Origin: Heligmosomoides polygyrus polygyrus
Taxonomy: Eukaryota; Nematoda; Chromadorea; Rhabditida; Heligmosomidae
Length of the DNA stretch: 64,000 nt
Assembly: GCA_947396885.1 (NCBI GenBank)
Contig: OX377202.1
Span: forward strand, 77,038,643 to 77,102,642
Direction of reading: 5' to 3'
The notes under the pieces were generated by a model, which was not told the DNA's origin, made no database searches, and saw nothing but the letters and a program-made list of their open reading frames with translations. Numbering within the stretch: the stretch's first letter is position 1; each line of letters starts with the position of its first letter. The translations under genes and the position numbers were made by a program. Positions 35,895-48,460 of this stretch are shown here, in pieces.

Positions 35895-37400
35895 CTGAAA
35901 ATCCGCATTTGAGCAAAGCCGACGCACCAGAGGGTAGCGAAGGGTATGCGAGGGAAGAGACACGCTACGTGGCCAGTCGACTGGACGATGCGCTGAGTAA
36001 ATGTTTTGCGACACTCAAAACGGCTATAGTAGGACGAGTGCGATAGTAAAAAACAATGGCGAAAAGCGCGGAGGATCGCAGCGACGGCTCTGACTGGTTG
36101 AGTGAACTCAATCGCTGGCAGGTGGCTGAATGGGCAGACGTTCTTTCGGTGATTTGACCGGACCGGGATGGATCCGAGTTGACAGTGAGGAATCAGAACC
36201 GGCCAGAATGGGAAGCACGGACGGCCAGTAGGGTGAGAGGTGTCGACAGGAGGCGACGGAGCAGTAACAGTGTTCGCAAGTCAACAGGTAGACGGAAACA
36301 TCGATCGGGGTGGGCCGGCGTCTTCAAGCAGAACGACGACGGGTTGAGCGCGGGTAACATGCCTGGAGTGGGGAAGAGGCTTCGATAACAAACATCGCCA
36401 CCTCATTGGGAGGCCGAGTCAACACCGACACGGCAAATACAGAAGGCAGAAGCACGAGCGGACCCCGGGGCTGTGCCTCGCTGCACTGCCGGCGACGCTG
36501 TGCTGCGGCTGCACAACCCGTCCGTCGCGCAGTAAGAGAAAACGACTTCTTCATGCCGACGATTAGTGCGCGTAAGCCGCGCGACGTCCTAAGCCGTGCG
36601 CGCCGCTTCTAGAAGTTTCTATTATCAGTAGATCAAACAAACCCCGACCCCGCCCCTCGATCGAGTGATTTCTGAGTCCGACCGAATCGGGGGGCGGAGC
36701 GGGAGCAGATTCCATGCGACGATAACCCACTGCGACCGGCGGCGAGGTGCGACAGCAAGCGCCGCTCGCACGTCCGCCAGAAAAACGCCAGTACCTAAGG
36801 TCGGCTGCCACTGATCCGATGCTCCACACAAGGACTTCAAATAGAGGACGTCGTCCGCGGGGACAGACCATTTGGAGAACGAGCGACATTTGAGCTCCTT
36901 TTGAGCTCACAGTTCTGATTTTTGAAAGTGGGTGGAAGAATGCGTCAGAGTATCGTTACTGGCCAGAAACTGAGCAGCTCAAAGGGTGCACAAAGTCGTC
37001 GAGTTGTTGATGTGAAGCTGCTGAGTCAACAAACATCGCATTTCAAGAGCGAGATCCCCGAAGCGCGATCAGAACGGCAAGAAACGATACGTCGTGTTGA
37101 AGAAGAATTACATGAGCTCAACTATATAGCTCCGAAATGAAGATAGTACAGCATTAATGAAATGCAGTCAGTTTTTTTAGAAAACCTCAAGAGCTGAGGT
37201 TCGAAGCGGAAAGATAGGATCTCTTAGTTCCATCAAGTTCATAGATCCTCAGCTATGTAGAAATGGGACAGTATACCACCAACACAGGCTTAGCATCGAT
37301 TCTAAGCTAACCGCTCGCATAGTCGATGTCCTGCAATTTTTCAAGGCCGTGTTGGATGAGGATGATTTCATCGCTCGGAAGTGGTGTATTAGGTATTGTC
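35895..37400. other. GC-rich region upstream of ifb-1 head A
   Basis: The stretch 36040-36900 is markedly more GC-rich than its surroundings and lies immediately 5' of the ifb-1 distal exon, so it is the likely promoter or 5' non-coding region of isoform A. Open frames on both strands here show no known domain. A 72-codon + strand frame at 36922-37140 encodes a charged, helix-prone peptide of unknown reality. Confidence 0.45.
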
Positions 37401-37410
37401 ATGAAGTGTA

Positions 37411-37490
37411 AAGGTCAAAGGAAGGCGTTATTCAATCCTTTTTGGGATGCGCCACGCATTCTACCTCGTTCTCGAGTCTCCACCCTCCTT
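37411..37490 (-). mobile_element. SINE 3'-end fragment (main family)
   Basis: AAGGAAGGCGTTATTCAATC, then TGGGATGCGCCACGCATTCT, matches the reversed 3' region of the SINE family. The rest of the element is absent. Confidence 0.55.
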
Positions 37491-39814
37491 CCCTCCAGTA
37501 TGCCACCGACGGCCATTCCCGATGATGCCACAATCTCCTGGGATTCCAAGAGGGGGTGTTATAACAAACATGGTTCGTCTGAAGAGAGATGGCGAAACGA
37601 ACCAACCATGAGAGTTTGCTTTTACTATTATTTCTCATTAATATTCAAGTATATCCAAAAGTTCCTAAAATAGACAAAGCAACCAGAGACGGCACATTTC
37701 TCAATAGTCTCAAAGTCTATTGCGAACGTGAAGAAGCCCACAGCGATTTGAAGGTGTAGCAAAGCTTCTAGACGAGAGGGCCTCACTAATGTGTGCAGAA
37801 ACCGTTCCTCTTCCTTTGGTGAGAGTTTGGCTCGGAACAGGTTTTACCCTACTATTCAGTTTCCTTGGAGGTCCAGCGGCTAGCTCATATTTCTCCACTC
37901 AGTTAGGGCTAACCTATTTGTACGGCTAGAGTATTGGAGAGGGAGGTACTATGATACAAGTTGTTGTACCGAGCAGGACGCTCACACCACGCGCTGTTCC
38001 ATCGAACGCAGCATCCACCGTAGTGGGACCGATCAGCACTAGAAGTGCGGTTCAGCTTTATGAATTCGCCCATTCGCCTTGACGGAAGAGAATGCTGCGC
38101 AAAACACTGCAGCCCTAGAACCTGGTCGACCTGCTAGTGCAAATGCTGAGTCTTCGCCAGTTATTTTAACCGCGATTTCTCACATCTTAGAAAGTGCACT
38201 GATATGTGGTTACGCTGTACAAAACTTGGCTGGCAGCTGAAACGAGCAATGCACTTGGCTCCTGACATATGCCGTCTAGTCACTTTTGAAACTACTGAGG
38301 TATTACAATTATTATTATTCGAGTGAACGACAGTCCCCGACGGCAACCGCCTGCCAGGTCAGTCGTCCTCTGCAACTTCCATCTGTTATCCTGTCTCTAT
38401 TTTCTCTAGGAGATTACTCTGTGGGACGAAGTGATGTTTGGGGGAATGGAGCTGTGGACATTTCCGACTTTTCCACTCTCCGAAGAAGGCAAAGCTGCCG
38501 AAACATCAGCCGAAATAGAGCCGTTGACAATTCTGTCCGTTAGCTCATCAAAAACACATCATAGTTGGGCAACGTCATGCAAGATTTATGGAAAGTCGAA
38601 CCTGGGCAGCTCTACTGAGGTATCGCTGCGTATTCAGTTTGCGTTTCCAATTCTAATGGAAGGCAAACGGGCTTCAATGGGAAGAGGTGACAAGTATGAA
38701 CGTCTAGTCCTTCTTCTATCTGAATCTCGATTGATTAAAGAAACACATTCGAATTCGGTGGAGAAAAGAGAACGAAAGCAGCATAGAAAGGCTGTATGAT
38801 TACATAAGCTTCATACTGCATTATATTTAGCGTCCCAACTGCCCACAGTTGATTTAATGAACAACTGTCCAGAGGATGAAGCCTGAGCATAGCTATTGTA
38901 CTGCTACTGCACCAAAGGCCAGTATGTGCAGAGCTACAATTAAAGATACAATGGATATCGTTCTCCACATCTGCTGGACTTCTCCACACAATGTTTCGCC
39001 GCGTATCCGAAATTCCCTCGAAAGGATTTGTAAAATAATGGCTTTGGGGAGGGAGGCGGTGAAGTCTTGGTCCTGTATCCACAACCTGTTCTCTATAAGC
39101 TCCCAATCTGTTGTCAAAGTAGACTGTGGTGCAAGGCCAGAAAGGACGTTAATTCCGCGCCTATTTTGATACATAACAGGATGGAGAGAATCTAGAGAGT
39201 TTCCCAAGCAATTTTAAACTGGAATGATATCTAAAGTTGGACACAGTCTAAAACGGTAGGACTGGTTCCGGGGAAGGCTGCCAGTTATGAAAGTGATAAA
39301 CGTGGCCTCCTCTCTATAAAAACTCCCGGAGAAGATTGCCATACTGCATCTTCATTCTCTTTACAGCATGGGGTGTTAGAATAGCAAATGCGTCCTTCTA
39401 TTATCACAACAACCACAGAATGAAGCAGCTTACTCTGACTTAAGGATCAATGATGGAGCTTTCATGAGGTTGACAGGAGAAATATGAGAAGTGGCACAAT
39501 TAGCGACGAGAAACAAAGATAATCAGCGACGAACTCCAGAACAGAATGACACAAGAAGGGAATGTGACCACGCTGAAGGTGCAAATGTCGGATGTCGAAG
39601 AGGCTATAGAAGCAAGATGATGTCAAGTTTTCATGGACTCCAGGGGTGTATATCGCACTGATTCATCTGTGAATATGTAGAAGGTACAGCAACTCGAATT
39701 GGGTTGGGGAGTTGCGGTAATTGGCAGTAGAGCTTCCCGAAAACTTGAGAGGGCTGCTGCTCGTTTATTTCTTACTGTAGAGAAGCGCGCGGAGGTAGCA
39801 AGGTTGGAGGAGGT

Positions 39815-40075
39815 GCCGGCTGTAGCGTACACCCGTCACCAGGTTCCTGGTTCCGATTCCCGCCCAGGCCAACCAAGTGCTCCATTCCTCCGGGGTCGAG
39901 GAATTAGTGCCAGACTTGATTGGGAGGAATAAGGATAAGGCGCTGCCGTGTTCATCGGCTGGCCACTGCAAGTCATTGAATGGCGCACTTTCAAATCGCC
40001 TTCACGACTTACCGTAGAAGTAGAATGCGTGGCTCATCCCAAAGAGGGATTGAGTGACGTTGTTCTTTATCCTAC
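39815..40075 (+). mobile_element. SINE copy (main family), moderately diverged
   Basis: GAGGTGCCGGCTGTAGCGTA at the head is followed by CAGGTTCCTGGTTCCGATTC, GGCCAACCAAGTGCTCC, CGGCTGGCCACTGCAAGTC and TTCTTTATCC. An extra TAAGGA unit is present in the body. Confidence 0.8.
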
Positions 40076-40979
40076 ATTACCCTTAGACAAGCTGTAACAG
40101 AGAGGCTGAAAAAAATATGAGGCTTTCGAGGAACGGGAGACTTCAAATTGAAGCCACCTATTTTTATCGGAAATGGTTAGTTCCACGGCGGTTGGTGACT
40201 ACTTTTGTGAAAATGGTCGTAGACTGCACCCACTTATGATATGGAAGCACAACTTTTATACGAGGAGTGCCTACAAAGAATCGTAAGGTAAGCGCAGAAG
40301 CAGGTGATGCAGGTGATGGTGATGAGTTCCCAAAAACGGAAAAGCGCCCGGTGGAGCGGAGACTCTCACTGGGGCTGGAGGGTGTCGGATGAATGCGGTC
40401 AGCGCGGACGTTGGCGCTGTGAATGCCGGCGATTCCGGCTCTCCGACAACGAACCACCGAACCGAGGCCCGATCAATCGGCCGTAGATGGAATGGAAATG
40501 GTAGCTGACTTAGTTGAACGAACGGGAGCGACGAATCGATGCGGACTGCGAGCGAGGACGAGGGGCTGTTGTTCGCTGTATTCACCTGTGAACAGATCCA
40601 TTCGATCGAATCTGGAACCGCCTGGGAGCCGAGTCGTGAACCACGGCGCCGGGAGGTCGACGTCGTCGTCTTGACGGCAAGTGCTACTTATAAAGGCCGC
40701 TCCTCGTTCAAACATTGCATTCAATGTGACCTTCACGATAGCGTCGGATGGATTGATGAGGCGCCATCAGCACAGAGCAGGGAGCACTGGGTCGTACTCG
40801 GCTCGAACGCTGTACCGTGGTGGTTGCAACAAGCGTCACAACAGGTAATGATGGTCTGGGCAAACAAAACGGTTTAGCGAAACCAGTCCCCCTCGCCTGG
40901 TATTTTGTCGCCGACGCAGCCCTCGCAGCGTGTCGGCTGAATCGAGCCCCACCCGACAGACGAGGTTGCACTGGGCCGG

Positions 40980-41117
40980 TTACGCCTGAATGGAACCTCG
41001 AAATATGTAGCGAACGACTGCTCCTCGCTCGGCTGTGCCCTGGTGGTCGCCTCTGGCCGACGTCGTTGCAGTGAACAGGATCAGAAAGAGCGCGAAAAAT
41101 AGAAATCCGCCTACCAT
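40980..41117 (-). CDS. Candidate secreted peptide or signal-peptide exon
   Basis: ATG at 41117 opens 45 codons. Residues 5-20 form a clear signal-peptide core (FLFFALFLILFTATTS) with a likely cleavage after TTSA, followed by a short charged segment RGDHQGTAERGAVVR and a stop at 40980. It could be a complete tiny secreted peptide or the first exon of a longer gene; a weak donor (CGAG|GTTCCA) lies near the end. No homolog is recognised. The region is GC-rich, so a chance frame is possible. Confidence 0.3.
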   Translation of the reverse strand: MVGGFLFFALFLILFTATTSARGDHQGTAERGAVVRYIFRGSIQA

Positions 41118-41689
41118 GGGGCACCTCTTGAAGTCGACCTTCCGGGAAAGGAGAGCAGAATCTCTCGGAAGGGATGCCTTCTGCTCAAAGATCAGAAGGG
41201 GAAATGCGCGCCCGCTCAACGTGGCAACAGCGCATTGCGGGTAAACAAATCGTTGGGGACTACGGTAGCGGAGTAGTAAACAGTGGTGGGGATAGTTCCA
41301 AACGGGGAGAAGAGCTGGCGTTGGTTGCGAAAAGCTGCTGGAGCGAGCTGACTGGGCTGGCTGGCTGGTTTTGAGAACGCAGAGCAACCAGGCCGTCACT
41401 GGTAAATGCGGATCAGCGGAAAGAGGCCGTGCCGGCAGTTTCGGTGACCGCAGACGACTGAAGGTCGTCGCCGTCGTTGCAGCGCACGCGATGCTAAGAA
41501 CCACAGAGGTGTTTCCTACAAGGTGTGGGAGATGGCTGGGTGAGAGGACAGGTCACAAGCATGCAGTTTCGCCAAGCAGCACAGGTTCCTTGAGGGTCTC
41601 TGCAGGTCCAATTACTCCCTTTTCTTCAGGCATGAAGAACTCGGCAATGGATTAGGTAGCGTTTCCATAAGCACATAAGCACATGGTAG

Positions 41690-41965
41690 CACCGTCGGAA
41701 GAGGTGCCAGCCACCGTACATATGTCGTCGAGGTTCCTGGTTCGGGTCTCGCCCAGGCCAGACAAGCCTTTAATTCCTTTAGGATCTGTGTACTCGCACC
41801 AGCCTCGCCCGCCCTCGAAAGATAAAGACCGATTTGTTCATGATCTGGTCGCCATAAGTCATTGTCTTACCTTAGTACACATTGAAATGGTCTCCAGAGA
41901 CCGAGTAGACTTAGAAGAAGAATGCATTACTCATCCATAAGGCCAATGACTTACGACCAGCATCA
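41690..41965 (+). mobile_element. Old SINE copy (main family)
   Basis: GTAGCACCGTCGGAAGAGGT is followed by GAGGTTCCTGGTTCGGGTCT, GCCCAGGCCAGACAAGCC, GGTCGCCATAAGTCATTG and GAATGCATTACTCATCC. All parts are in order but diverged. Confidence 0.7.
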
Positions 41966-41979
41966 CTCTTTGCCTTCTA

Positions 41980-44780
41980 TAAGTCCTCGATGTTCCTATA
42001 CGTCAGCTTCAATCCATCATAACTCTGCCTCTGAACACACACAAAGAGTATTGTTGAAATTGACGGTCACGCATTTCAATTATACATAAAATTTAATGAA
42101 CCATCAATGTACTTGATGCTTCATGCTCTACATTTATTTGTGTTTGTGTAATATTTTGCACAAATAGCCCATGTTATGTATATTCAGGTAAAACGCTTCA
42201 ATACAGTTTTTTTTAAGATGGACACCAATTTTTGAACAAAAATTCAGAAGGGTACCAGATAATAACAGTAGAACTGCCAAAGAATGTGATCGAAAGGAAG
42301 TTGTCCATCATGCAACTGCTAGTTTCGGCGACAAAGACAAGGGTCGCATATGTGAATAAAAATTAAATCAAAACGTAAAAATTAGAGGGTATGTTTAATA
42401 ACAACGCCAACCGAAAACGATGCTCAATCGAAAAAGTGGTTCACCAAACAAATTTTCAGGATCCCGCATCTCAAAAATTCGATTCGTAGCATTTTTCTAT
42501 CACTTGAGAAAAGTAAGCTTGAGTTCTCGTTTTCCAGAAGATTGTGTGGAACGTCAGTTTTTTTGGTGCTGTTGGGTCGAATTCGTCCTTTCCACGAACA
42601 CTGCAGTGCAATTCTCTTCAGAAGATTCGAAATTTGAAACCTGCAGATGCATTGGTCTCCACGTGTTCTAGAAAACCATTGGGCATACTAGTTTTCCTAA
42701 TCATAGACGTTCCCTGCCCTTCTACCAGGCAGCAACACCCGGATTTGACTTCCGATTGGCCGCACCACATTCGATTCAGGTAACATGACCTATCCCAGAG
42801 CGGCAAGACAGGGTTGTTGTACTGTATTTTATTATGCATTCCCGATCGTGAGCGCTCGAAAATCAGCTGCAACTGCTCATCTGCTGAACTCTGGCTTTGG
42901 CGCAGCTCTCTGCGTCCTAACACTCGCGCGAGCTACCCTTCTTCAATAGGCCTAAAGGGTAAAATCAAGGTGAGGTTGTCGGAGACAGTTGAATGAGCAT
43001 TTGGAAATCACTCGAATACCGCTTTTTCCGGCTGATGGAAATTTTAAGGGGACGAGAATGCAAGGCTCGACGCCACAGAAACCAGTCACGCCAACACTAA
43101 TGGTGGTGGTCGAGCTAACCACCAAAAGTGAGGTTGAGTTAAAACGAGAGAACACAGTTAGCTCATCTTAAGCCGTCTACCCAGGGACCTCCACAAGGGA
43201 CAGCTTGAAGATGTCAGGCGCAAGTCCATAATCATTCACTTCGACAGGCTAGGCGCAGCTCAGCTTGAGGTCTGGGAAAGAGGCTGTAGGGACTTGCTGG
43301 TGGACACTGTCCGTCACCAATACGGGAGTAGGTGATGGGCTTTATCGGATGGAGAGGTTACGGGTAAAGGGGCGTCGAGACGGAATGAGCTCGGCTCGAC
43401 GGTGGCGAAAACGATGGGCGTCGACGACGACGTCGACGATTCCGTGTTTCGGGACACGCCCACGTAACGCGGCGCAGTCGGGTGAGTCACGACGCACGGT
43501 AAGAAAAGGGTGTGACAGAAACCTAAGAAAGAGGTAATGAGTCAGGCGTACGGTGAAGAGCGCCGTCGACGCCTATCCGGACACGGCCTCCGCTTTCCAC
43601 GGCCAGTCTTCGTGGGCGTGTGAGCAGCACATGACCTCTCCGGTGCAAGATCTCGAGTTAACTTCAGCGCTTCAGGCTGTGGATTCCCAGCCAAAGGAGG
43701 TTACGGGAAATGATTAGCGCAGTCTCTCTTAAATATGAAATGAATGGAAATGAAATGAAATAATTCGTCAGATCATCTAAGCCAACCTCCGCTTAAGCTG
43801 AAACTAGACCAGATATTCTGATTCTTTTTAAAAGGAAGCTCTCGAAGAGGACGGCGAAGGTCTGGTCTGGTGAGTCATAAAAACCTTTCTGAACACGCGT
43901 TTGATATTGTTGTTGACGAAGACCTGTGTTTGCTCAGGAGGCCTTGGTAGCATCTCTCCCAGCAACTATTTCGATCAGTATTTCGGCCTGCAGAGCCCTG
44001 GAAGGACTAAGACTGGAATGGACTAAAGAGTTGAGTTCTACGTCGTAAGAAAATTTTTGCATGTTTGAATGTATCCAATACAAACAGGTGGCGTATTGAA
44101 ACGATTAGGCTCTAGAGTTGGAGTCTGAAGGTTATGGGGCGCTCTAGTGCATGATAAATACTGACCACAGCTCCTACTACTCAAACGTTCTAAGCCTCGA
44201 TATGACGCTTACCGTGATGTTTGTACCCTATTGGGCTACTCTGGCACAAGAAAGGGAAGAAGAACAAATGTTATGTAGACGAATGCTAAATATAATTATC
44301 TGTTATATCAAGAGCAGGTCTAGGGTGTTCCTGATGAAAGGCTGTGTTTTCGAATAAACAATGACGGCTGTTTCTTGATAATGAAGACAGAAGCTGCTGA
44401 AGTCCTTTTCAAGCGTTCGCTTTCGTGTTTCTTAGCTTTACACAGCACTAGCTCTTGTCACTTGTTTTCCTTCCTTTCCAGAATCCTATTCATGTTGCGC
44501 GATGCTGCAGTATCACTAAGCTAAGGACAATCACATCGACCTAGCTGCTCTACTTGTACAGCTTTCCCCCCCCCTAGGAGTACAAAAGGCTCGCAGTACG
44601 TAAAGTATATAGTATGATAGGACGATCTATTGGTTTCGCACTACTGCTCCTCCCTTACTGAAACGGTCCCCATTACTGGTACTGGTCCTCCTCAATGATC
44701 CACCCTTAGCGGACGACGTCTTCGGTACGTCTTCTGAGTCCCAGGCACGTCATGCGACGTATTCCGCACGTCTTCCGAAT
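41980..44780. other. Unassigned DNA
   Basis: No recognisable gene. A short open frame at about 43160-43337 on the + strand (SRLPRDLHKGQLEDVRRKS and onward, about 57 codons, no ATG) and GC-rich sequence to 43720 may be debris of an unknown element. The rest is AT-rich. Confidence 0.4.
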
Positions 44781-44789
44781 CCCCTGGCA

Positions 44790-45475
44790 CGTAAAAGACG
44801 TCTGGGTATTTTTCGCTATTTTCAGTCCATGTAATTTGATCAGTATCGATTGACGGTGATCGATACTGCAAAAACGAACTCAAACTCAGAACTTCAAATT
44901 CGTATTGTGCGAACTCGACTACCCCCTGGGCCGAAGTTCCCAGGCAGGGAGAAGACGTCTGGTTATTTTTTCGCTATTTTCGTGTCGTAATCTTTCCCCC
45001 ATCCCATCCCCAACCCCCATTTCCCCTTCCCCTATTTCTCTCCCCCCCCCCCCCCCTCCCCCATCAATATCGACTGATGGCGATCTATACTTCAAAAACA
45101 AACTTCAGCTTCGTGTTGAGCAACCTCGACTACCTCAGGGTAAAGTTTCGGACCGCCTGGACGATATCCACAAAAAATAGATAGTTTGATCAATATCGAT
45201 TGATAGCGATCGATACTTTACAAACGAATTTCAGATTCGTGTTCAGCGACTGCAATTACCCCAGGGCTTGAGTTTTCAGGCAGGCAGAAGAAGTCTGGGT
45301 ACTTTCCGCTATTTTCGTGACCCGTAACTTGATCAATATCGATTGATGGCGATCGATACTTCAATAACAAACTTCAGACTTGTGTTCGGCGACCTCAATT
45401 GCCCCAGGGCCTGAGTTCCCAGGCAGGGGAAGACGTCTGGGTATTCCCCTCCCCCATTTTCCCCCTATTTTTCCG
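44790..45475. repeat. Satellite-like tandem array with ATCGAT palindromes
   Basis: Units share GAAGACGTCTGGGTATTT, CGCTATTTTCGTG, TGATCAATATCGATTGATGG then CGATCGATACTT, a segment CTTCAGATTCGTGTTC, and CCCCAGGGCCTGAGTTCCC. The palindromic block occurs near 44838, 45062, 45189 and 45330. Spacing is irregular because of C-rich insertions, for example the CCCCC run near 45045. No coding potential is seen. Confidence 0.75.
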
Positions 45476-45559
45476 CCCTTCCCGCCGATTTTCCCCCGCT
45501 AATTTCTGCGGCGGCGCCGATCGATAGGATGACTCATCGCTTAGCGCGTTATTATAGAA

Positions 45560-45576
45560 TATTATTATTATTATAG

Positions 45577-45646
<70 letters not shown>
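45560..45646. repeat. TTA/ATT microsatellite
   Basis: A nearly pure run of ATT repeats, more than 20 uninterrupted units from about 45579, follows a short imperfect lead. Confidence 0.95.
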
Positions 45647-45734
45647 GGTATTCCGAACTGATCGCTACCGTCGATCCTTGGAACTGATAGGTATGCAAGC
45701 ATTGCTCATTCATAAATTGTAATATAATAAAGAT

Positions 45735-45995
45735 AATGGGCAAAGGAAGGCGCTAGTCAATACCTTCGAGAAATACGTCACGGATACTTCTTCTCGGGAT
45801 ATCGTGGAAACAATTTGAATGCATATTTGGCCAACGCCATAGCCAGCCGGTGGGCAAGACAGAGTTTTGTCTTCCCAGACAAGTTTCCTACCCATTCACC
45901 GACCCGGGAGGAGGAGGGAATTTATCGCGAGCTCGTAAAAATCCGAACCAAGAACCTTACATTGTAATGCGCGGGCAGGCGACACCATCTCGGAC
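45735..45995 (-). mobile_element. Old SINE copy (main family)
   Basis: In reverse order it shows AAAGGAAGGCGCTAGTCAAT, CTCGGGATATCGTGGAAAC, TTGTCTTCCCAGACAAG, ATTCACCGACCCGGGAG and AAATCCGAACCAAGAACC. This is a full-length but diverged copy. Confidence 0.75.
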
Positions 45996-47089
45996 TGTGC
46001 TACCCTCTCACACTGTTTTTAGTAATAATGATAACTGTGAATAATTATAACCTATACGAAAGTCGCGGAAGATTGAAACAGTTGAACATAGCCCTAAGAA
46101 AATGGTAGCATTGAGGATATACGGCAAACGGACAAAACCCAGTTGTTAAAACTAGTGAGATGGAAAGCAAACAAAATCAATGAAATAGTTTGCTGAGGAA
46201 CTGAGGATATTTTTCGATGGTATTCGCTTGAAAAAAAAACCACTTAGGTTGAAGAATGGTTAAACGTGGTTCGTGTGCTGACCCAGCTGATTAATACCAC
46301 ATTGTCTCCTCAGCTTCTCGACGATACACTCTTCTGGAAGGCCATCTGCACTACAAAGTATTGAAATTGTCTTTAACATTATGTGAATATTAACACCTCA
46401 CAATTTCTTATTGGTTTCAAGCATATCCTCTCCCCCAAAACTGTTTTTAATTGCAGACCCAGAAATTCGAGTGTACACAACTCCGCCGTATCCAGTTATC
46501 AATTTTGTAGTGGCCTTATTTTGAAACATTTCACTCGCCTCATTCTCCTTTTTATTTCAGGAAAATTAATCGGTGGTGAAAAATTCTAGGATTAGTCCCA
46601 CATAGGATCTGTGAGCCTGAAAAATTTCATTCGTTCCTTTCCCCTACACGTACGTTGTCATATCTGTGTCATTCATACATCCTTATAGTGCGGATTTCGA
46701 TGGTAGGGGGGAAAGATCCAAGACCGCTTCAAACAGATTTTAAGAGTGAGTGCTAATGTATGAGATGATGTGATGAGGAAAAATCTCTCTCAAACGGAAA
46801 GCAATCAATGCATTTTTTAAAGGACGTCTGGTTGCTTGCTACCGTTCAAATGACAAACAATGGGTGATTGCTTTATTTTACTGCAGAGCACAAACCCTCG
46901 TCAATTTTTAGCGGTCCATTTACGTTTGTATTAATCTCGAAGCTGCACACTGTCTCCTGCACACGACATAAACAGAACTCGAGATCCGGCTTAGCTTTTC
47001 CTCGCTTTTCACCAATGACATCCTTCTAGGCTTCTTGTTGGCGACGTCCGTATATTCGCCTTGCTCGACACTCACGGGTTGATCGGCTG

Positions 47090-47378
47090 GATAAGGATAA
47101 GGATAAAGGACGGCGTTACTCAATCCCTTCTGGGATGCACCAGCCCATTCTACTTCTACGGGATGTTGTGGAGGCGAGTTGAATGCGTATTTGGTCATAC
47201 AATGACTTGCGGTGGCCAGCCGATGAACATGTCAGCGCTTTATCTTTCGCAGACAAGTCTGGTACCAATTAACCGACCCCGGAGGGATGGAAGGCTTGGT
47301 TGGCCTGGGCGGGAAATCCGAACCGGGAACCTGGTATCAGGTGCAGGCGACAGCCGGTGCCTCCTCCACGCGCCCCAT
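47090..47378 (-). mobile_element. Well-preserved SINE (main family)
   Basis: The tail is GGATAAGGATAAGGATAAAG on the + strand, followed in reverse by the 3' part, the body and the tRNA-like head ending GGTGCCTCCTCCACGCGCCC. A short direct repeat ATCGGCTG flanks it (47082-47089 and about 47378-47385). It is close to the two young copies at 11164 and 55976. Confidence 0.85.
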
Positions 47379-47879
47379 CGGCTGATCCTGTTTAAATGTA
47401 CTGAAGATTATCCCGCGGCCAACAATCTTGAGAAAAAAGGAGAGGCAGACTGCAGTGGTTAACTAGTGGAATTAGTCTTATTGTTCAATATTCTTAATTT
47501 CCCACAAGCAAATCGCATTTCTGATTCAACGGAGCTGCATCGACATGGGCACCGGTTTAGAAGAAAAGGGGTGACTGGTTCTCCAGCTCGCGTCATCAGA
47601 CTTCGGCAATATCACGCTCGCAAAAACCATGCCAACGTGATTTATGGCTAGCGGAAATACGAGGGTGGTCCTGCCCCGAAGACCGTGCCTCATGCAGACA
47701 CAGACGACCTCGACTGAGACCCACTGTTCTTCGCTTTCCCTTTGAAACGCGCCAGATTCAATTTAGAGGCACCACATTTTGGTGAGTGACATCTCTTCTG
47801 TCGTCACTGCCCTTGAGCAGAACACTGTAGACCAAGGGATGGCCCCCATCAAACTTACTCTATTAGGCTGCGTAATAAT

Positions 47880-48460
47880 TATCATTTTCGTACTTGCTAC
47901 GTTTCGGTATTAATAATTAAACAAAATCGTAAACGAATGCAGACGAAAACGAGGCGTGTTATACACCGATGGAAAGCACATTTTCGCAGCATCGTAAAGT
48001 ATTACCGTTCCTCCGATAAGCCGGTATCATCCACCATTGCTTCTTGGCCTTGCTCGAAACCATCACAGCGAAGAAGTACTGTGAAGAAAGCGACAGAATG
48101 CACAAAAAAGTGCGTCGAATCTTCCCGGCATTGATCACCAGGAAAGGTCCTAGTGTCCTAGCGACGAAAGAATTAATTCTACTCCATTACAACACTGCAT
48201 GTTTCATTGATGACGACAAGAAAGTTGACTGAGGTGGGATATGAAACTCTTGACCATCTTCAACATTGGGCAGACCTTTCTTTTACAGATCATCACTTTT
48301 CGGGTGTATCTGCAATCTCCTGCGCGAGAAACGTGTCCGAAACCAGTACGGTGCAAAAAACACATTCGCCGATTTCGTCTCCTCCAGAACTCCAGAATTT
48401 TGAGCAGCAGGTACATCTAAACTAGTTTCTCGTTGGCAAAATTTGTTGGTTCTTTAGGTG
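47880..48460 (+). pseudogene. Decayed mariner transposase C-terminal half
   Basis: Broken frames encode LLETITAKKYCEESDRMHKK, FPALITRKGP, LILLHYNTACF (in place of the LLHDNARPH block) and VGYETLDHLQHWADLSFTDH (in place of the [11 protein letters not shown] block). The order and spacing match a mariner transposase C-terminus, but the catalytic residues and frame are lost. Confidence 0.7.

Noticed and set aside
36922..37140. 72-codon charged helical peptide
   Set aside because: It looks coiled-coil-like but has no splice signals or recognisable relatives, so it was not called as a gene.
40271..41504. Several long open frames in GC-rich DNA
   Set aside because: They overlap on both strands, as expected for GC-rich non-coding DNA; only the signal peptide was kept, as a low-confidence candidate.
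44790..45475. Array of spaced repeats considered as CRISPR
   Set aside because: Units are too long and irregular, the spacers are themselves related, and the genome is eukaryotic.
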